Positions 1 to 8,509 are shown, numbered from the stretch's first letter. The stretch is 64,000 nucleotides of DNA from Actinomycetota bacterium (GCA_035640355.1 DASQWI010000004.1:1-64000); one strand, 5' to 3'. Made by a program: numbers and translations. The notes: a model not told the origin generated them from the letters alone.

Positions 1-30
1 GTTGGCGAGACTTAGGCATGATCGGCGATG

Positions 31-2313
31 TTACCCGTCGGGCTCGAGCCGGAGGGTCGTCACCCCGCCGGCGTCGCGAGAGGCGCGCGCGGGCCTGAGC
101 TCGCCGGAGACCCACAGCGAAGCCTGATCGTTCCACTGCGATGACGCCGGATTCCCGGACTGACCCGTCGGCAGCACGGACCGTGGGTGTTCGACGTCCG
201 AGAGGTCCACGACCAGTCGCCACGACGGCGCGACGACGACGTCGAACCCCAGCCGTGCGTCGAAACTCGCCTGAAGGACGGTCTGTTCGTCGCCGCCGAG
301 TTCCCGCTCCGCGGCGACGAACAGCGCCCCAAGACCCGGCATCCGGGCGAGCGGATGGGCGAACCGAACGCGATGAACGGCTCCCCATCTCCACGCCGCT
401 CTGTCCACACCGAGGTCGGCTTCCAGAACCGCGAGCGCCTCGCGGAGCGCAACGCGTAGGAGCTCCGCCCAGCTCGAGTAACCACCGGCGATCCATGCCG
501 GGACGTCGTCCTCGAGGAGTTGGAGGAGCGCACGACAGACGAACGCCTCGCGCCGTGCGAAGTACCGGTCGTGCGCCGCTCGGTTCGTTTCCGCATCGAG
601 GACGATCCAGGCGATCCGCGACACCCAAGCGTTGAACACCGCCGCTGCGACGGAGTCCGCCCGCTGATCGCCCTTCCACGCGCGCAGCAGCTCGAGCGCC
701 CACCGATCGTCGTCGCTGGACGGCTCGAACGCCGTCAGGCGTGGAACGAGCTCGCGTGCCGCGATCGACTCGGTATCGACCTGGAGGTCCGCGGCGTCGT
801 CGACGCTCGTCTTCTCGGTCGCCTCGATCACCTCCACGATCCGGCGAGCGCGATGCGAGGTGTGGAAGTCGTGCCCGATCAGATGCGGATACGCGTCGTC
901 GTGCGGACGGTTGTTCGCCGTAACGAGGTAGCCGCGCTCGGGGTTCTTCGACCACGGCAGCTCCTCGTACGGAACGAACCCATCCCACTCGTGCTCCGAC
1001 GTCCATCCCGGCACGGGTACGGTGCCGTCGCCGTTCCGCCGTATTGGATACAGGCCCGTGAGCTGATATCCGATCGTCCCGTTCACGTCGGCGTACACGA
1101 CGTTCTGTCCCGGACACGACAGCCCGCGCAACGATTTGCGGAACTCCTCGAAGCTTTCAGCGTTCGCGCCGTCGACGAGGGCCGATGGCTCCAACAGCCC
1201 TTCGGTCGCCGTCCATCGCAACGCGTACGCACGATCGAGCGGCACGTACTCGATGTTCGACACGCCGACCGTCTCGACCTCGAGGAGCGGACCGTGCCGT
1301 GTCTCGCGAACGTCGACGATCACCGGGTCGCCGCCCCGAACGGCGATCTCCTCGCGATGCACGACGACGGGTTCCCACGCGCCATCGAACTCGGCCGCCG
1401 AACGATCCTCGTTCAGCCGCTCCTCGGACAGGTCTTGAACATCCCCGCTCACGTTCGTGATGCCCCACGCGTGGTGCGGTGTCGCCCCGATCACGATCCC
1501 TGGCGCGAACGGGAACGCCACGCCACGCGCGTCGTAGCCGGGCGCATGGAGCTCGAGCTCGAACCACGCGGCAGGTTGCTGGACGAGCAGGTGAGGATCG
1601 TTCGCCAGCAGCGGCTTACCGCTTTCCGTCCGAGATCCCCTGACCACCCACGCGTTCGAGCCCTGGCCACCGACGTGCGGCAGCGCATCGAGCAACCGGC
1701 CGGCCAGACCGCCGGCGAGCACGTTCGGCGGATCCGACGGCGAGGGCGGCAGCAGCGCTCCGACGGCGTCCCGGCCGAAGCGCTCCGCGAGATGGACGCG
1801 GAGCAGTTCGCGGTCCCAGTTCCCTGAGAGTCCCCACGCGACGAACGCAAGGCCCGCCGCCCACGACCCGAGGTCCGTCGGCAGCTCCGGCGCGAACGCC
1901 AGCAGAGCGTGCTCGACCGGCGGCGCCGGCGAGGATGCCACGAACGCCCTGGCGCCTTCGACGAACCGCGTCACCATCGACCTCGACCGCTCGGTCCACC
2001 GTTCGGCCTCTTGCACACCGAGCCGGTTGAACCCCAGGACGCGGGCGAACCGATCCTGCGGAACCGTCAGGTCGCCGAAGACCTCCGACAGCCGCCCGTT
2101 GGCGGCGCGTAGCGCCGCGTCGATCTGGAACAGCCGGTCCGAGGCCGTGACGAACCCTTGCGCGAACCAAAGGTCGTCGAGCGACGCGGCGAAGATCGAC
2201 GGGACGCCCCAGGAGTCGCGCTGAACCTCGACCGGATCCTGCAGGCCCGAGAGACGGATCGTCCCGTCGACCTGCGGCAGGGCCGCCTCTGCGGCGGCGC
2301 GCACCTCGTCCAT
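31..2313 (-). CDS. Penicillin acylase family (Ntn-hydrolase) protein
   Basis: 760 aa. The family hydrolyses amide bonds of acylated substrates (beta-lactams, acyl-homoserine lactones, acyl-amino acids) after autocatalytic splitting into alpha and beta chains. The expected new N-terminal nucleophile is Ser219 in the GGQGSNAWVV motif, followed by the family-typical ANDPHL segment. The N-terminus has the usual alpha-chain pattern (RDSWGVPSI, then FAQGFVTASDRLFQID). I see no signal peptide, unlike periplasmic penicillin G acylases, so it may act in the cytoplasm. I chose the ATG at 2313 because upstream in-frame sequence is only antisense to the ligase gene. It diverges from that ligase with 21 bp between start codons. 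The substrate cannot be read from sequence. Confidence 0.85.
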   Translation of the reverse strand: MDEVRAAAEAALPQVDGTIRLSGLQDPVEVQRDSWGVPSIFAASLDDLWFAQGFVTASDRLFQIDAALRAANGRLSEVFGDLTVPQDRFARVLGFNRLGVQEAERWTERSRSMVTRFVEGARAFVASSPAPPVEHALLAFAPELPTDLGSWAAGLAFVAWGLSGNWDRELLRVHLAERFGRDAVGALLPPSPSDPPNVLAGGLAGRLLDALPHVGGQGSNAWVVRGSRTESGKPLLANDPHLLVQQPAAWFELELHAPGYDARGVAFPFAPGIVIGATPHHAWGITNVSGDVQDLSEERLNEDRSAAEFDGAWEPVVVHREEIAVRGGDPVIVDVRETRHGPLLEVETVGVSNIEYVPLDRAYALRWTATEGLLEPSALVDGANAESFEEFRKSLRGLSCPGQNVVYADVNGTIGYQLTGLYPIRRNGDGTVPVPGWTSEHEWDGFVPYEELPWSKNPERGYLVTANNRPHDDAYPHLIGHDFHTSHRARRIVEVIEATEKTSVDDAADLQVDTESIAARELVPRLTAFEPSSDDDRWALELLRAWKGDQRADSVAAAVFNAWVSRIAWIVLDAETNRAAHDRYFARREAFVCRALLQLLEDDVPAWIAGGYSSWAELLRVALREALAVLEADLGVDRAAWRWGAVHRVRFAHPLARMPGLGALFVAAERELGGDEQTVLQASFDARLGFDVVVAPSWRLVVDLSDVEHPRSVLPTGQSGNPASSQWNDQASLWVSGELRPARASRDAGGVTTLRLEPDG

Positions 2314-2334
2314 GCAGATGGAATGATGCCCGCC

Positions 2335-4062
2335 ATGGCCAGTCACCGTCCGTGGTTCAGGAGCTACCCGCCGGATGCCCCGCGGACCCTCGAGCCGTAC
2401 CCACGCATCTCGGTGTTCGGCATGCTCGAGGCGTCGGCGAGGAAGTACCCGCGCGCGACGGCCATTGCCTGGTTCGGCCGCAAGCTGACGTTCTCGGAGC
2501 TGTTCGCCGAGACCGAGCGCTGTTCGGCCGCGCTCGCCGTTCTCGGCGTCGGCCGGGGCGACCGCGTGGCGCTGGTGATGCCGAACTGCCCGCAGTACCT
2601 GATCGCGTACTACGCGACGATGCGCCTCGGCGCGATCGTGGTCGGCAACAACCCCCTGTACACGAAGCGGGAGATGGAGTTCCAACTCCGCGACTCCGGC
2701 GCCAAGGTGGCCATCGTGCTCGATCTCCTCCATCACGACTTCGCCGACGTGTTCAAGACGGTCGGCCTCGAGCCCGTCGTGGTCGCGCGCCTGAACGACT
2801 ACATGTCGTTTCCCAAGCGACAGCTCGCGCCGCTCGTGAAGTTCCGCAAGACGCAGCGCTCTCAGGGCAAGCCGTGGCCTCCGGTGCCGAAGGGCGCGCG
2901 TGTGCTGTGGTGGGAGGCATGGATGAACGCGGCCGGCCCGGTTCCGCTCGCCGCGCAGGTCGATCCGGAGACCGAACCGGCGGGGTTCATCTACACCGGG
3001 GGAACGACCGGCGTCAGCAAGGGCGCGATGCTCTCGCACCGGAACCTCGTGGCGAACGCGATGCAGGGCGCCTCGTACCTGAGCATCGGCGAAGGGAACG
3101 AAGCGCTGCTCGGCTCGCTCCCGTTCTTCCACTCGTTCGGCATGCTCGTGATGAACGTGGCCATCCTCCGTGCGGGCAAGCTCATCCCCATCCCGAACCC
3201 CCGCGACCTTCACCTGGTGATGGAGGAGATCGACAAGGAGAAGCCGACGTTCGTGCCGGGCGTCCCACGGTTCTTCGCCGCGCTGAACGATTCCCCACTC
3301 GCGACGAAGCTCGACCTTCGTTCGGTGACGGCGTCGATCTCGGGGGCCGCCCCGCTCCCCGCGGCCGTCGCCGAGAAGTTCGCCCAGATCACGCATGGCG
3401 CGGTCCTCGTCGAGGGCTATGGGCTCACCGAGGCTTCGCCGGTAACGCACGCGAACCCCCTGAAGGGCGTTCGTAAGGTCGGCTCGATCGGGCTTCCGAT
3501 GCCCGACACGGACTGCCGGATCGTGGACCTCGATGACCCGGACCGAGAGCTCGCCGCGGGCGAACGCGGTGAGCTGTGTGTGAAGGGTCCGCAAGTGATG
3601 CTCGGATACTGGAACCGCCCCGAAGAGACGGCGCTCTCCATCCGGAACGGATGGCTGCACACGGGCGACGTCGCGACGATGGACGAGGACGGGTACTTCC
3701 GCATCGTCGACCGGCTGAAGGAGATGATCATCGTCTCCGGGTTCAACGTGTATCCCAACGAGGTGGAGGACGCGCTCTACCGTCATCCGAAGATCGTCAA
3801 GGCCGCTGTCATCGGCGTTCCCGACGAACGCACGGGCGAGGCCGTGAAGGCGTTCGTGGTGCTGAGGGAGGGCGAGCACGCGACGCCCCAGGAGATCCTC
3901 GACTGGGCACGCGATCCCGGGAACGGACTCACGGCCTACCGCGTTCCGAAGCAGCTCGAGATTCGCGAGTCGCTCCCCGAGACGATGATCGGCAAGGTCC
4001 TCCGTCGCGTGCTGTCGGAGGAGGAGCGTCGGAGGGCGTCCGCGACGAGCGCGCGCGGGTGA
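2335..4062 (+). CDS. Long-chain-type acyl-CoA ligase (AMP-binding, FadD-like)
   Basis: 575 aa. It should activate a carboxylic acid, probably a fatty acid, to acyl-AMP and then acyl-CoA. The AMP-binding P-loop is at about residues 221-230 (TGGTTGVSKG), followed by GYGLTEASP, the hinge region GWLHTGDV...DRLKEMII, and a C-terminal catalytic Lys in GKVLRR. In-frame ATGs lie at 2323, 2326 and 2335. I prefer 2335 because an AATGAT hexamer ends 7 nt before it, the spacing of a leaderless actinobacterial start. The gene is followed after 1 nt by an acetyltransferase, suggesting one transcript with the two downstream genes. Chain-length specificity is unknown. Confidence 0.88.
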   Translation: MASHRPWFRSYPPDAPRTLEPYPRISVFGMLEASARKYPRATAIAWFGRKLTFSELFAETERCSAALAVLGVGRGDRVALVMPNCPQYLIAYYATMRLGAIVVGNNPLYTKREMEFQLRDSGAKVAIVLDLLHHDFADVFKTVGLEPVVVARLNDYMSFPKRQLAPLVKFRKTQRSQGKPWPPVPKGARVLWWEAWMNAAGPVPLAAQVDPETEPAGFIYTGGTTGVSKGAMLSHRNLVANAMQGASYLSIGEGNEALLGSLPFFHSFGMLVMNVAILRAGKLIPIPNPRDLHLVMEEIDKEKPTFVPGVPRFFAALNDSPLATKLDLRSVTASISGAAPLPAAVAEKFAQITHGAVLVEGYGLTEASPVTHANPLKGVRKVGSIGLPMPDTDCRIVDLDDPDRELAAGERGELCVKGPQVMLGYWNRPEETALSIRNGWLHTGDVATMDEDGYFRIVDRLKEMIIVSGFNVYPNEVEDALYRHPKIVKAAVIGVPDERTGEAVKAFVVLREGEHATPQEILDWARDPGNGLTAYRVPKQLEIRESLPETMIGKVLRRVLSEEERRRASATSARG

Positions 4063-4063
4063 G

Positions 4064-4600
4064 GTGAGCACGCCGTTCCTCGACCTCGGTGACGGCGTCG
4101 AGGTCAGGAAGCTCGAACCCGCCGACGCCGAGGAGATCTACGCGATCGTGGGGAGCGAGCGCGAACGCCTCCAGCCGTGGATGCCGTGGGCCGAAGGTGC
4201 CTCGGTCGAGACCACGCGCTCGTTCATCGAGGCGAACATCGCGACGGATGGGTTGGACGCGCTCGGGATCTTCGTCGACGGCGCGTACGTCGGCGGGATC
4301 GGAATGCGGCCGGTGGAGCTGCACGGGGACACGGAGATCGGCTACTGGATCTCGTCGACCCACGAGGGGCGCGGGCTCGTCACGCGCGCGTGCAGGGCGC
4401 TGATCGACCGCGCGTTCGGCGAGCTCGGTCTTCATCGAGTGACGATCAGAGCGGCACCGAACAACGCTCGGAGCCGTGCCATCCCCGAACGGCTCGGGTT
4501 CACCGAAGAGGGCGTCATGCGGGAGGCCGGCCGCACGTCGCTCGGCTACCACGACCTCGTCGTGTACGGGCTGCTCGACCGGGAATGGAAGCGGGAGTGA
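4064..4600 (+). CDS. GNAT family N-acetyltransferase (RimJ/RimL type)
   Basis: 178 aa with a GTG start 1 nt after the ligase stop. It carries the GNAT fold signature: a central beta strand (EIGYWIS), then the acetyl-CoA pyrophosphate loop HEGRGLVTRA, then the C-terminal NNARSRAIPERLGF segment typical of RimJ/RimL enzymes that acetylate protein N-termini or small amines. The real substrate is unknown; ribosomal-protein acetylation is only the name-giving activity of the subfamily. Its stop overlaps the HAD start below (GTGA), so ligase, acetyltransferase and hydrolase look co-translated. Confidence 0.82.
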   Translation: MSTPFLDLGDGVEVRKLEPADAEEIYAIVGSERERLQPWMPWAEGASVETTRSFIEANIATDGLDALGIFVDGAYVGGIGMRPVELHGDTEIGYWISSTHEGRGLVTRACRALIDRAFGELGLHRVTIRAAPNNARSRAIPERLGFTEEGVMREAGRTSLGYHDLVVYGLLDREWKRE

Positions 4601-5295
4601 GCGGGTTCGCCGCGGTTGTCTTCGACCTGTTCGGAACGCTGGTGTACGAGTTCCCCCGCGTGGACTGGGACGAGTGGCTGGAGACCACAGCGGCCGTTCT
4701 GGAGGCCGAACCCGAGGCGTTCGCCGGCGCGTGGCACGCGACCGCCATCGATCGCCAGACCGGCGCGGCGGGGGCCATCGACGAAAACCTCCGAACCGTG
4801 GCGGCGCGCGCGGGCGCGTGGCCGACGGACGCGCAAGTCGCCGAGGCGCTCGAGGCGCGAGCGGAGCTGTACCGCAAGTGGTTCGTGCCAAGGCCGGGCG
4901 CCGAGGAGATCCTTCGCGAGCTCCAGGAAGGGGACATACCGACCGCAATGATCAGCATGTGCGCGCCGGATACTCCGACGCTGTGGCGGGCGTCGGCGCT
5001 CGCCGGGTTGATCGACGTCGAGGTCTTCTCGTGCGAGGTCGGACTGCGCAAGCCCGAGCCGGAGATCTACCTCGCGGCAACCGAACGGTTGCACGTCGCA
5101 TCGAACGCGTGCCTGTACGTCGGCGACGGCGCCTACGCCGAGCTCACCGGCGCGTCGTCGGTCGGCATGTACGCCGTGCTGATCAGCGACCCCGCGGAGG
5201 CCGAGATGGAGGCGCTCCGCCCCGAAGCGGAAGAATGGACCGGGCCGACCATCGCTCACCTGAGCGAGATCAGCGCCCTCGTCTTCGGCGACTAG
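4597..5295 (+). CDS. HAD-superfamily hydrolase
   Basis: 232 aa. Motif I is VVFDLFGTLVYE, with the nucleophile Asp near residue 9. There is a later Thr/Ser motif, a conserved Lys in GLRKPEPEIY, and the metal-binding acidic motif VGDGAYAEL. This is the layout of class I HAD phosphatases and dehalogenases. The GTG at 4597 overlaps the preceding stop as GTGA and has GGAAG about 5 nt upstream; an ATG at 4585 would add four residues. Substrate unknown. It converges on the selenoprotein gene with a 29-bp gap in which I see no terminator. Confidence 0.8.
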   Translation: MSGFAAVVFDLFGTLVYEFPRVDWDEWLETTAAVLEAEPEAFAGAWHATAIDRQTGAAGAIDENLRTVAARAGAWPTDAQVAEALEARAELYRKWFVPRPGAEEILRELQEGDIPTAMISMCAPDTPTLWRASALAGLIDVEVFSCEVGLRKPEPEIYLAATERLHVASNACLYVGDGAYAELTGASSVGMYAVLISDPAEAEMEALRPEAEEWTGPTIAHLSEISALVFGD

Positions 5296-5324
5296 GGCAT
5301 GCGGTGTCAAAGGCCGCCGTGCGT

Positions 5325-6125
5325 CTACGGCTTTTGCGCCTTGACGATCACGCTGATGGCCACGCGATCCTGTCGTTGCTGCGGGATGAGCCGGCGCATC
5401 AGCTGGACGAGCTCAGTGGTGAACAGCGGGTAGAGCGCCGCCTGATCGATGCCGTACGGCACCTTCTCGCCGATCCAGACGTCGGCGAATCCGACCTTTC
5501 GAAGCTTCGTGGCGAAGGCACGCTCCGCCAGGGCACCCGACACTCACCCAGCCCATGCGGCGTCGCTCGTCATGATCTCGGGCGGAAGATCGTCCTCGAC
5601 GGTGAGGTCTGAAACGCACATCCGGCCACCGGGCCGCAGAACGCGGAAGATCTCGGCGAAGACGCGACTCTTCCGCGGCGACAAGTTGATCACGCCGTTC
5701 GAGATGACGACGTCCACGGAGGTATCCGGAAGCGGGAGGTCCTCCATCTCCCCGCGGACGAACTCCGTCCAGTCGGCGACACCTGCTGACCGAGCGTTGT
5801 CCGAAGCGCGCTCCACCATCTCGTCGAGCAAGTCGACGCCGATGACCCTGCCCGTCGGTCCGACGCGCCTCGCCGCGAGGATCGAGTCGATGCCCCCGCC
5901 GGATCCCAGGTCGACGACGGTCTCTCCAGAGGTCAGACCGGCGTGACGAACCGGGTTGCCAACGCCGAGCGCCCACGTCACCGCGCCGGCCGGCACCTCG
6001 TCGAGCTCCTCGGCTGCGTACAGCTTCGTCGCGACGTCCTCGCCGCCGCCCGTGGGGATCTCCTGATAGACGGAGCGAACGACGTTCTTGATCTCGTCTT
6101 GGAACAGCAGGTCCTCGGTGCTCAT
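5325..6125 (-). CDS. ArsM-like SAM-dependent methyltransferase, predicted selenoprotein (UGA = Sec194)
   Basis: 266 aa if the in-frame UGA at codon 194 is read as selenocysteine. SAM motif I is VVDLGSGGG (residues 70-78), followed by RVIGVDLL and ISNGVINLSP, closely matching arsenite methyltransferases (ArsM/AS3MT). Read as a stop, UGA would cut the protein at AAWAG. The same frame continues without error through VSGAL to a TAG at 5325-5327. ArsM proteins have Cys at this place (G-C-x-x-G-A), one of the As(III)-binding thiols, so Sec replaces a metalloid-binding Cys. The other As-binding Cys (SNC) is Gly144 here. An 8-bp hairpin with GU in its loop lies just after the UGA. ATG 6125 has a strong GGAGGAG ribosome site and starts 10 bp after the anti-sigma gene. 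Substrate (As, Se, Te or a thiol) unknown. Confidence 0.8.
5510..5530 (-). promoter_or_regulatory. Bacterial SECIS-like hairpin
   Basis: On the mRNA strand this is an 8-bp perfect stem (UGGCGGAG with CUUCGCCA, one G-U pair) closing a 5-nt loop CGUGC. The stem begins 13 nt after the UGA, which puts the loop G at nucleotide 23 after it. Known bacterial SECIS elements have a stem of this size, a G among the first two loop bases and a loop U, and place the loop about 16-37 nt after the UGA, where SelB binds. All conditions are met. Confidence 0.75.
5544..5546 (-). other. In-frame UGA, predicted selenocysteine codon
   Basis: Codon 194 of the methyltransferase. Both sides are in one frame and both match the ArsM family. 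One base change from TGC or TGT would restore the family Cys. A Sec insertion is favoured over a nonsense mutation because of the hairpin at 5510-5530. Confidence 0.75.
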
Positions 6126-6135
6126 CGCTCCTCCG

Positions 6136-6378
6136 TCAGAGCTCCTCCAGGAATGCCTCGAGCCGGATCTTGACGTCCACGGGGATCTCCTCCACTTCGT
6201 GGGAGCGGAGGAATGCGCGAAGCTCGTTCGCGAACTCGAGCTCCCCACAGCATCGGCGACAAAACGCCAGATGGTTCTCGACGGCCGCCGCGTCGTCCGC
6301 GGACAGGGACCGGTCGAGGAAGTCCCACAACCTCCGAACCGCCTCAGAGCACGAGATCATCCTGTCGGTGCTGGTCAC
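6136..6378 (-). CDS. Zinc-type anti-sigma factor (ZAS, HxxxCxxC)
   Basis: 80 aa, no membrane segment. The motif HLAFCRRC is the HxxxCxxC signature of zinc-binding anti-sigma domains such as RsrA, and a third Cys lies near the N-terminus (ISCSEAV). In that family oxidation or metal loss releases the sigma factor. The GTG at 6378 overlaps the sigma stop as GTGA, so the pair is translationally coupled. The partner is evidently the ECF sigma factor upstream. Which signal it senses is inference; thiol oxidation or a thiophilic metal or metalloid would fit the downstream methyltransferase. Confidence 0.82.
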   Translation of the reverse strand: MTSTDRMISCSEAVRRLWDFLDRSLSADDAAAVENHLAFCRRCCGELEFANELRAFLRSHEVEEIPVDVKIRLEAFLEEL

Positions 6379-6989
6379 GACCCGCTCTCCGTGCTGAGCA
6401 GATCCGTCTCGGACGCGTAGGCCCACATCTCGCGCTCGAAGAGCTTCCTTCCTCGGTGAAGGCGGGCGAGCACGGTCCCGATCGGCGCGGCGAGCAGACG
6501 CGCGATCTCCTTCGTTGCGTACCCCTGGATGTATCGGAGCACGAGGGGCACGCGGTAGATCTCGGGGAGTCGGTGGAGCACCGCCCGGACGTCCTCCGGA
6601 CCGAACGAGCGGAGGAAGTCGAGGTGGAGCGTGTCCGAGTAGGGGAACGGGTCCTCCTCGGCAACGGTGCGGTACAGCGAGAAGTCCTCAACGTCGTCGA
6701 CCGCGATCTCGCTCACCGATCTCGCTTCCTTCCGCAGGCGGTCGCGGAAAACGTTGACGAGGATGGTTTGGAGCCAGGCGCCGCCCGCGTCCGCGTCGTC
6801 GAGCGTCTTGTACGAGCGGAACGCGTGAAGCAGGCACTCCTGGACGAGGTCCTCCGCCCCGCGATCGTTGAGACGCCGCGCAAGCGAATACAGCCGGGGC
6901 AGCTGCGCGCGGGCCAGTCGCTCAAACGCCTCCTTCGACGCCGCGACGTTCCGGATGTCACCCACCAGGTACTCCAGCCCACGGGCCAC
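6375..6989 (-). CDS. ECF-family RNA polymerase sigma factor
   Basis: 204 aa. Region 2 is recognisable in EDLVQECLLHAFRSYK and the following DNA-melting segment; region 4 in LPEIYRVPLVLRYIQGYATKEIARLL with its helix-turn-helix. The GTG at 6989 has GAGGA close upstream. It heads a three-gene minus-strand operon (sigma, anti-sigma, methyltransferase). The 139-bp region to the divergent membrane protein (6990-7128) must hold both promoters. A GGAACTT at 7031-7037 reads toward the membrane protein and resembles an ECF -35 element, but I cannot place a convincing -10. Confidence 0.88.
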   Translation of the reverse strand: MARGLEYLVGDIRNVAASKEAFERLARAQLPRLYSLARRLNDRGAEDLVQECLLHAFRSYKTLDDADAGGAWLQTILVNVFRDRLRKEARSVSEIAVDDVEDFSLYRTVAEEDPFPYSDTLHLDFLRSFGPEDVRAVLHRLPEIYRVPLVLRYIQGYATKEIARLLAAPIGTVLARLHRGRKLFEREMWAYASETDLLSTESGS

Positions 6990-7128
6990 GTCCTCACATC
7001 GCCTCTCGAAGGAAGGGACGCCGGCCGAGCGGAACTTATTGCATCGGTCCGAAAACGCAATGTGTCGGCTAGCGCATGCGTCGTTGTGGGCGAAAGGGAC
7101 CTCTCATCCCGAAAGGGGGGATGCAACG

Positions 7129-7632
7129 GTGGCCACCATCGCGGCTCGGCGCTCGAGCGAACGTGGCGTGGAGCAGTACATGCGGGTCGGCACGTGGATC
7201 ATGGGCGCGGCGGCGGTCGGGTTCATCGGGTACGCAGTGTTGTTCCTTGTCAGGAACTTCACCGACTCGTTCCTGGAGCTCGGCATCGGCCCGAACGAGG
7301 TGGATGTGGGCAAGGACGAGATCGCCGCCTTTAGCCCGGCGCTGTTCCACTACATCGGGCATCTGCACATCGCGGTGTCCGGGTTCATCGCCGCGACGGG
7401 CGTGGCAGTGCTGTTCCTGCTGCGGTACGTCAGGCGAGGAGACGTGTGGGCGTGGGTAGGCGCAGTGCTGGCGCCCGTCGTCGGCTTGGCCGTGGCGCTC
7501 CCCGCGCACTACCCGAACTCGTTCGACACGCTCGGGCACCTCGGGCTGATCTACCTCGCAACGGGGATCTACGTCGTCGGTGCGTTGATCGCGCTCCGAG
7601 GGATCTCTGAGGCGCGTCGAGCAAAGGACTGA
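7129..7632 (+). CDS. Four-helix integral membrane protein of unknown function
   Basis: 167 aa. I do not recognise the family. Four hydrophobic segments are visible: one after an N-terminal soluble stretch (MGAAAVGFIGYAVLFLV), a second (HIAVSGFIAATGVAVLFLL), a third (WVGAVLAPVVGLAVAL) and a fourth (LIYLATGIYVVGALIAL). A charged loop with several acidic residues joins helices 1 and 2. The GTG at 7129 has a run of six G eight nt upstream; ATG 7180 is the alternative. Divergent from the ECF sigma operon, so possibly a member of its regulon. Confidence 0.7.
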   Translation: MATIAARRSSERGVEQYMRVGTWIMGAAAVGFIGYAVLFLVRNFTDSFLELGIGPNEVDVGKDEIAAFSPALFHYIGHLHIAVSGFIAATGVAVLFLLRYVRRGDVWAWVGAVLAPVVGLAVALPAHYPNSFDTLGHLGLIYLATGIYVVGALIALRGISEARRAKD

Positions 7633-7639
7633 GGCTCGC

Positions 7640-8503
7640 TCAAGCGAGGGCGCCCACGCGCCGTGCGGCGGCGAGGGCGCCCTCGCGTTCGACCGGCGTG
7701 AGTTGGCGAAGTGGCGCGCGGACGTCCGGCCGAACCGGCACTCCACGAGCGCCGAGGACCTCCTTCATCGCAGAGATGAACGGCATCGGCGGCGCGAGTA
7801 ACTCGCGGAGCGTCGTCACATGCTTGCCCGCCTCGGCGCTCCGTTCGTGCACCAGCGCCGAGACGATCTCGGGGAACGCCGTGGCCAGTCCGCTGACGGC
7901 ACCGGCGGCGCCCTCTCCCAGCCCTTCGAGGACGAGCGGTTCGGACCCCACGAACAGATCGAGCCCGTCGATCAGATACGTACGAACGTTGTCGAACGGC
8001 CGATCCGACACTTTGAGCCCGGCGAGATTCGTGGTCGTGTCGCTGAGGCGCTCGATCACGGGGACCGAGATCCGATATCCGGAGCGCGCCTCGAACTCGT
8101 AGGGGTAGAACGGCAGCGGGGCGCACGCATCGGCAGCGGCGTGGAGATGTTCGAACAAGGACTCATCGTCGAGCGGGAAGTACGGCGGAGCGATGACCGC
8201 GACGGCGTCCGCCCCGATCTCCTTCGCGTGCGTGGACAGCGCGACGGTGTGATCCGTCGTCTGGGCACCGGCGTGGACCGCGACGAGGAAGCCGTCGGGG
8301 CGTGCGGAGACGAAGCGCTCCGCCGTGCGCTTGCGCTCATCGACGGACAACAGGATTCCCTCGCCGGTCGTCCCGCACGCGAGCACGCCGTCGACGCCGC
8401 CGTCGGCGAGGAACCGCACGAACGAGGCGAACGCCCCGTCGTCGACCGCTGACCCGCCCTCGCGTAACGGCGTCACCGCGGCCGCGATCGCTCCGTGCAG
8501 CAT
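7640..8503 (-). CDS. Dihydrodipicolinate synthase family (class I aldolase) protein
   Basis: 287 aa. It shows the DapA/NanA superfamily pattern: CGTTGE substrate carboxylate-binding motif near residue 43, a Tyr in the FYPYEF segment, and the Schiff-base Lys in LAGLKVSD. The sequence around the Tyr differs from classical DapA (YNVPGRTG), so a sugar-acid or other 2-oxo-acid aldolase is as likely as lysine biosynthesis. It has no lysine-pathway neighbours. ATG 8503 lies 6 nt after a TAGCAT hexamer on the same strand, so the mRNA is probably leaderless. Confidence 0.8.
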   Translation of the reverse strand: MLHGAIAAAVTPLREGGSAVDDGAFASFVRFLADGGVDGVLACGTTGEGILLSVDERKRTAERFVSARPDGFLVAVHAGAQTTDHTVALSTHAKEIGADAVAVIAPPYFPLDDESLFEHLHAAADACAPLPFYPYEFEARSGYRISVPVIERLSDTTTNLAGLKVSDRPFDNVRTYLIDGLDLFVGSEPLVLEGLGEGAAGAVSGLATAFPEIVSALVHERSAEAGKHVTTLRELLAPPMPFISAMKEVLGARGVPVRPDVRAPLRQLTPVEREGALAAARRVGALA

Positions 8504-8509
8504 TCGCGG

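Noticed and set aside
2314-4071. Open frame extending the penicillin acylase upstream by about 585 codons on the minus strand
   Set aside because: It is antisense to the acyl-CoA ligase, is Arg/His-rich without family motifs, and arises from high GC at third positions.
5544-6125. Methyltransferase as a truncated gene or pseudogene ending at the TGA
   Set aside because: The frame continues intact with conserved sequence, and a SECIS-like hairpin follows the UGA.
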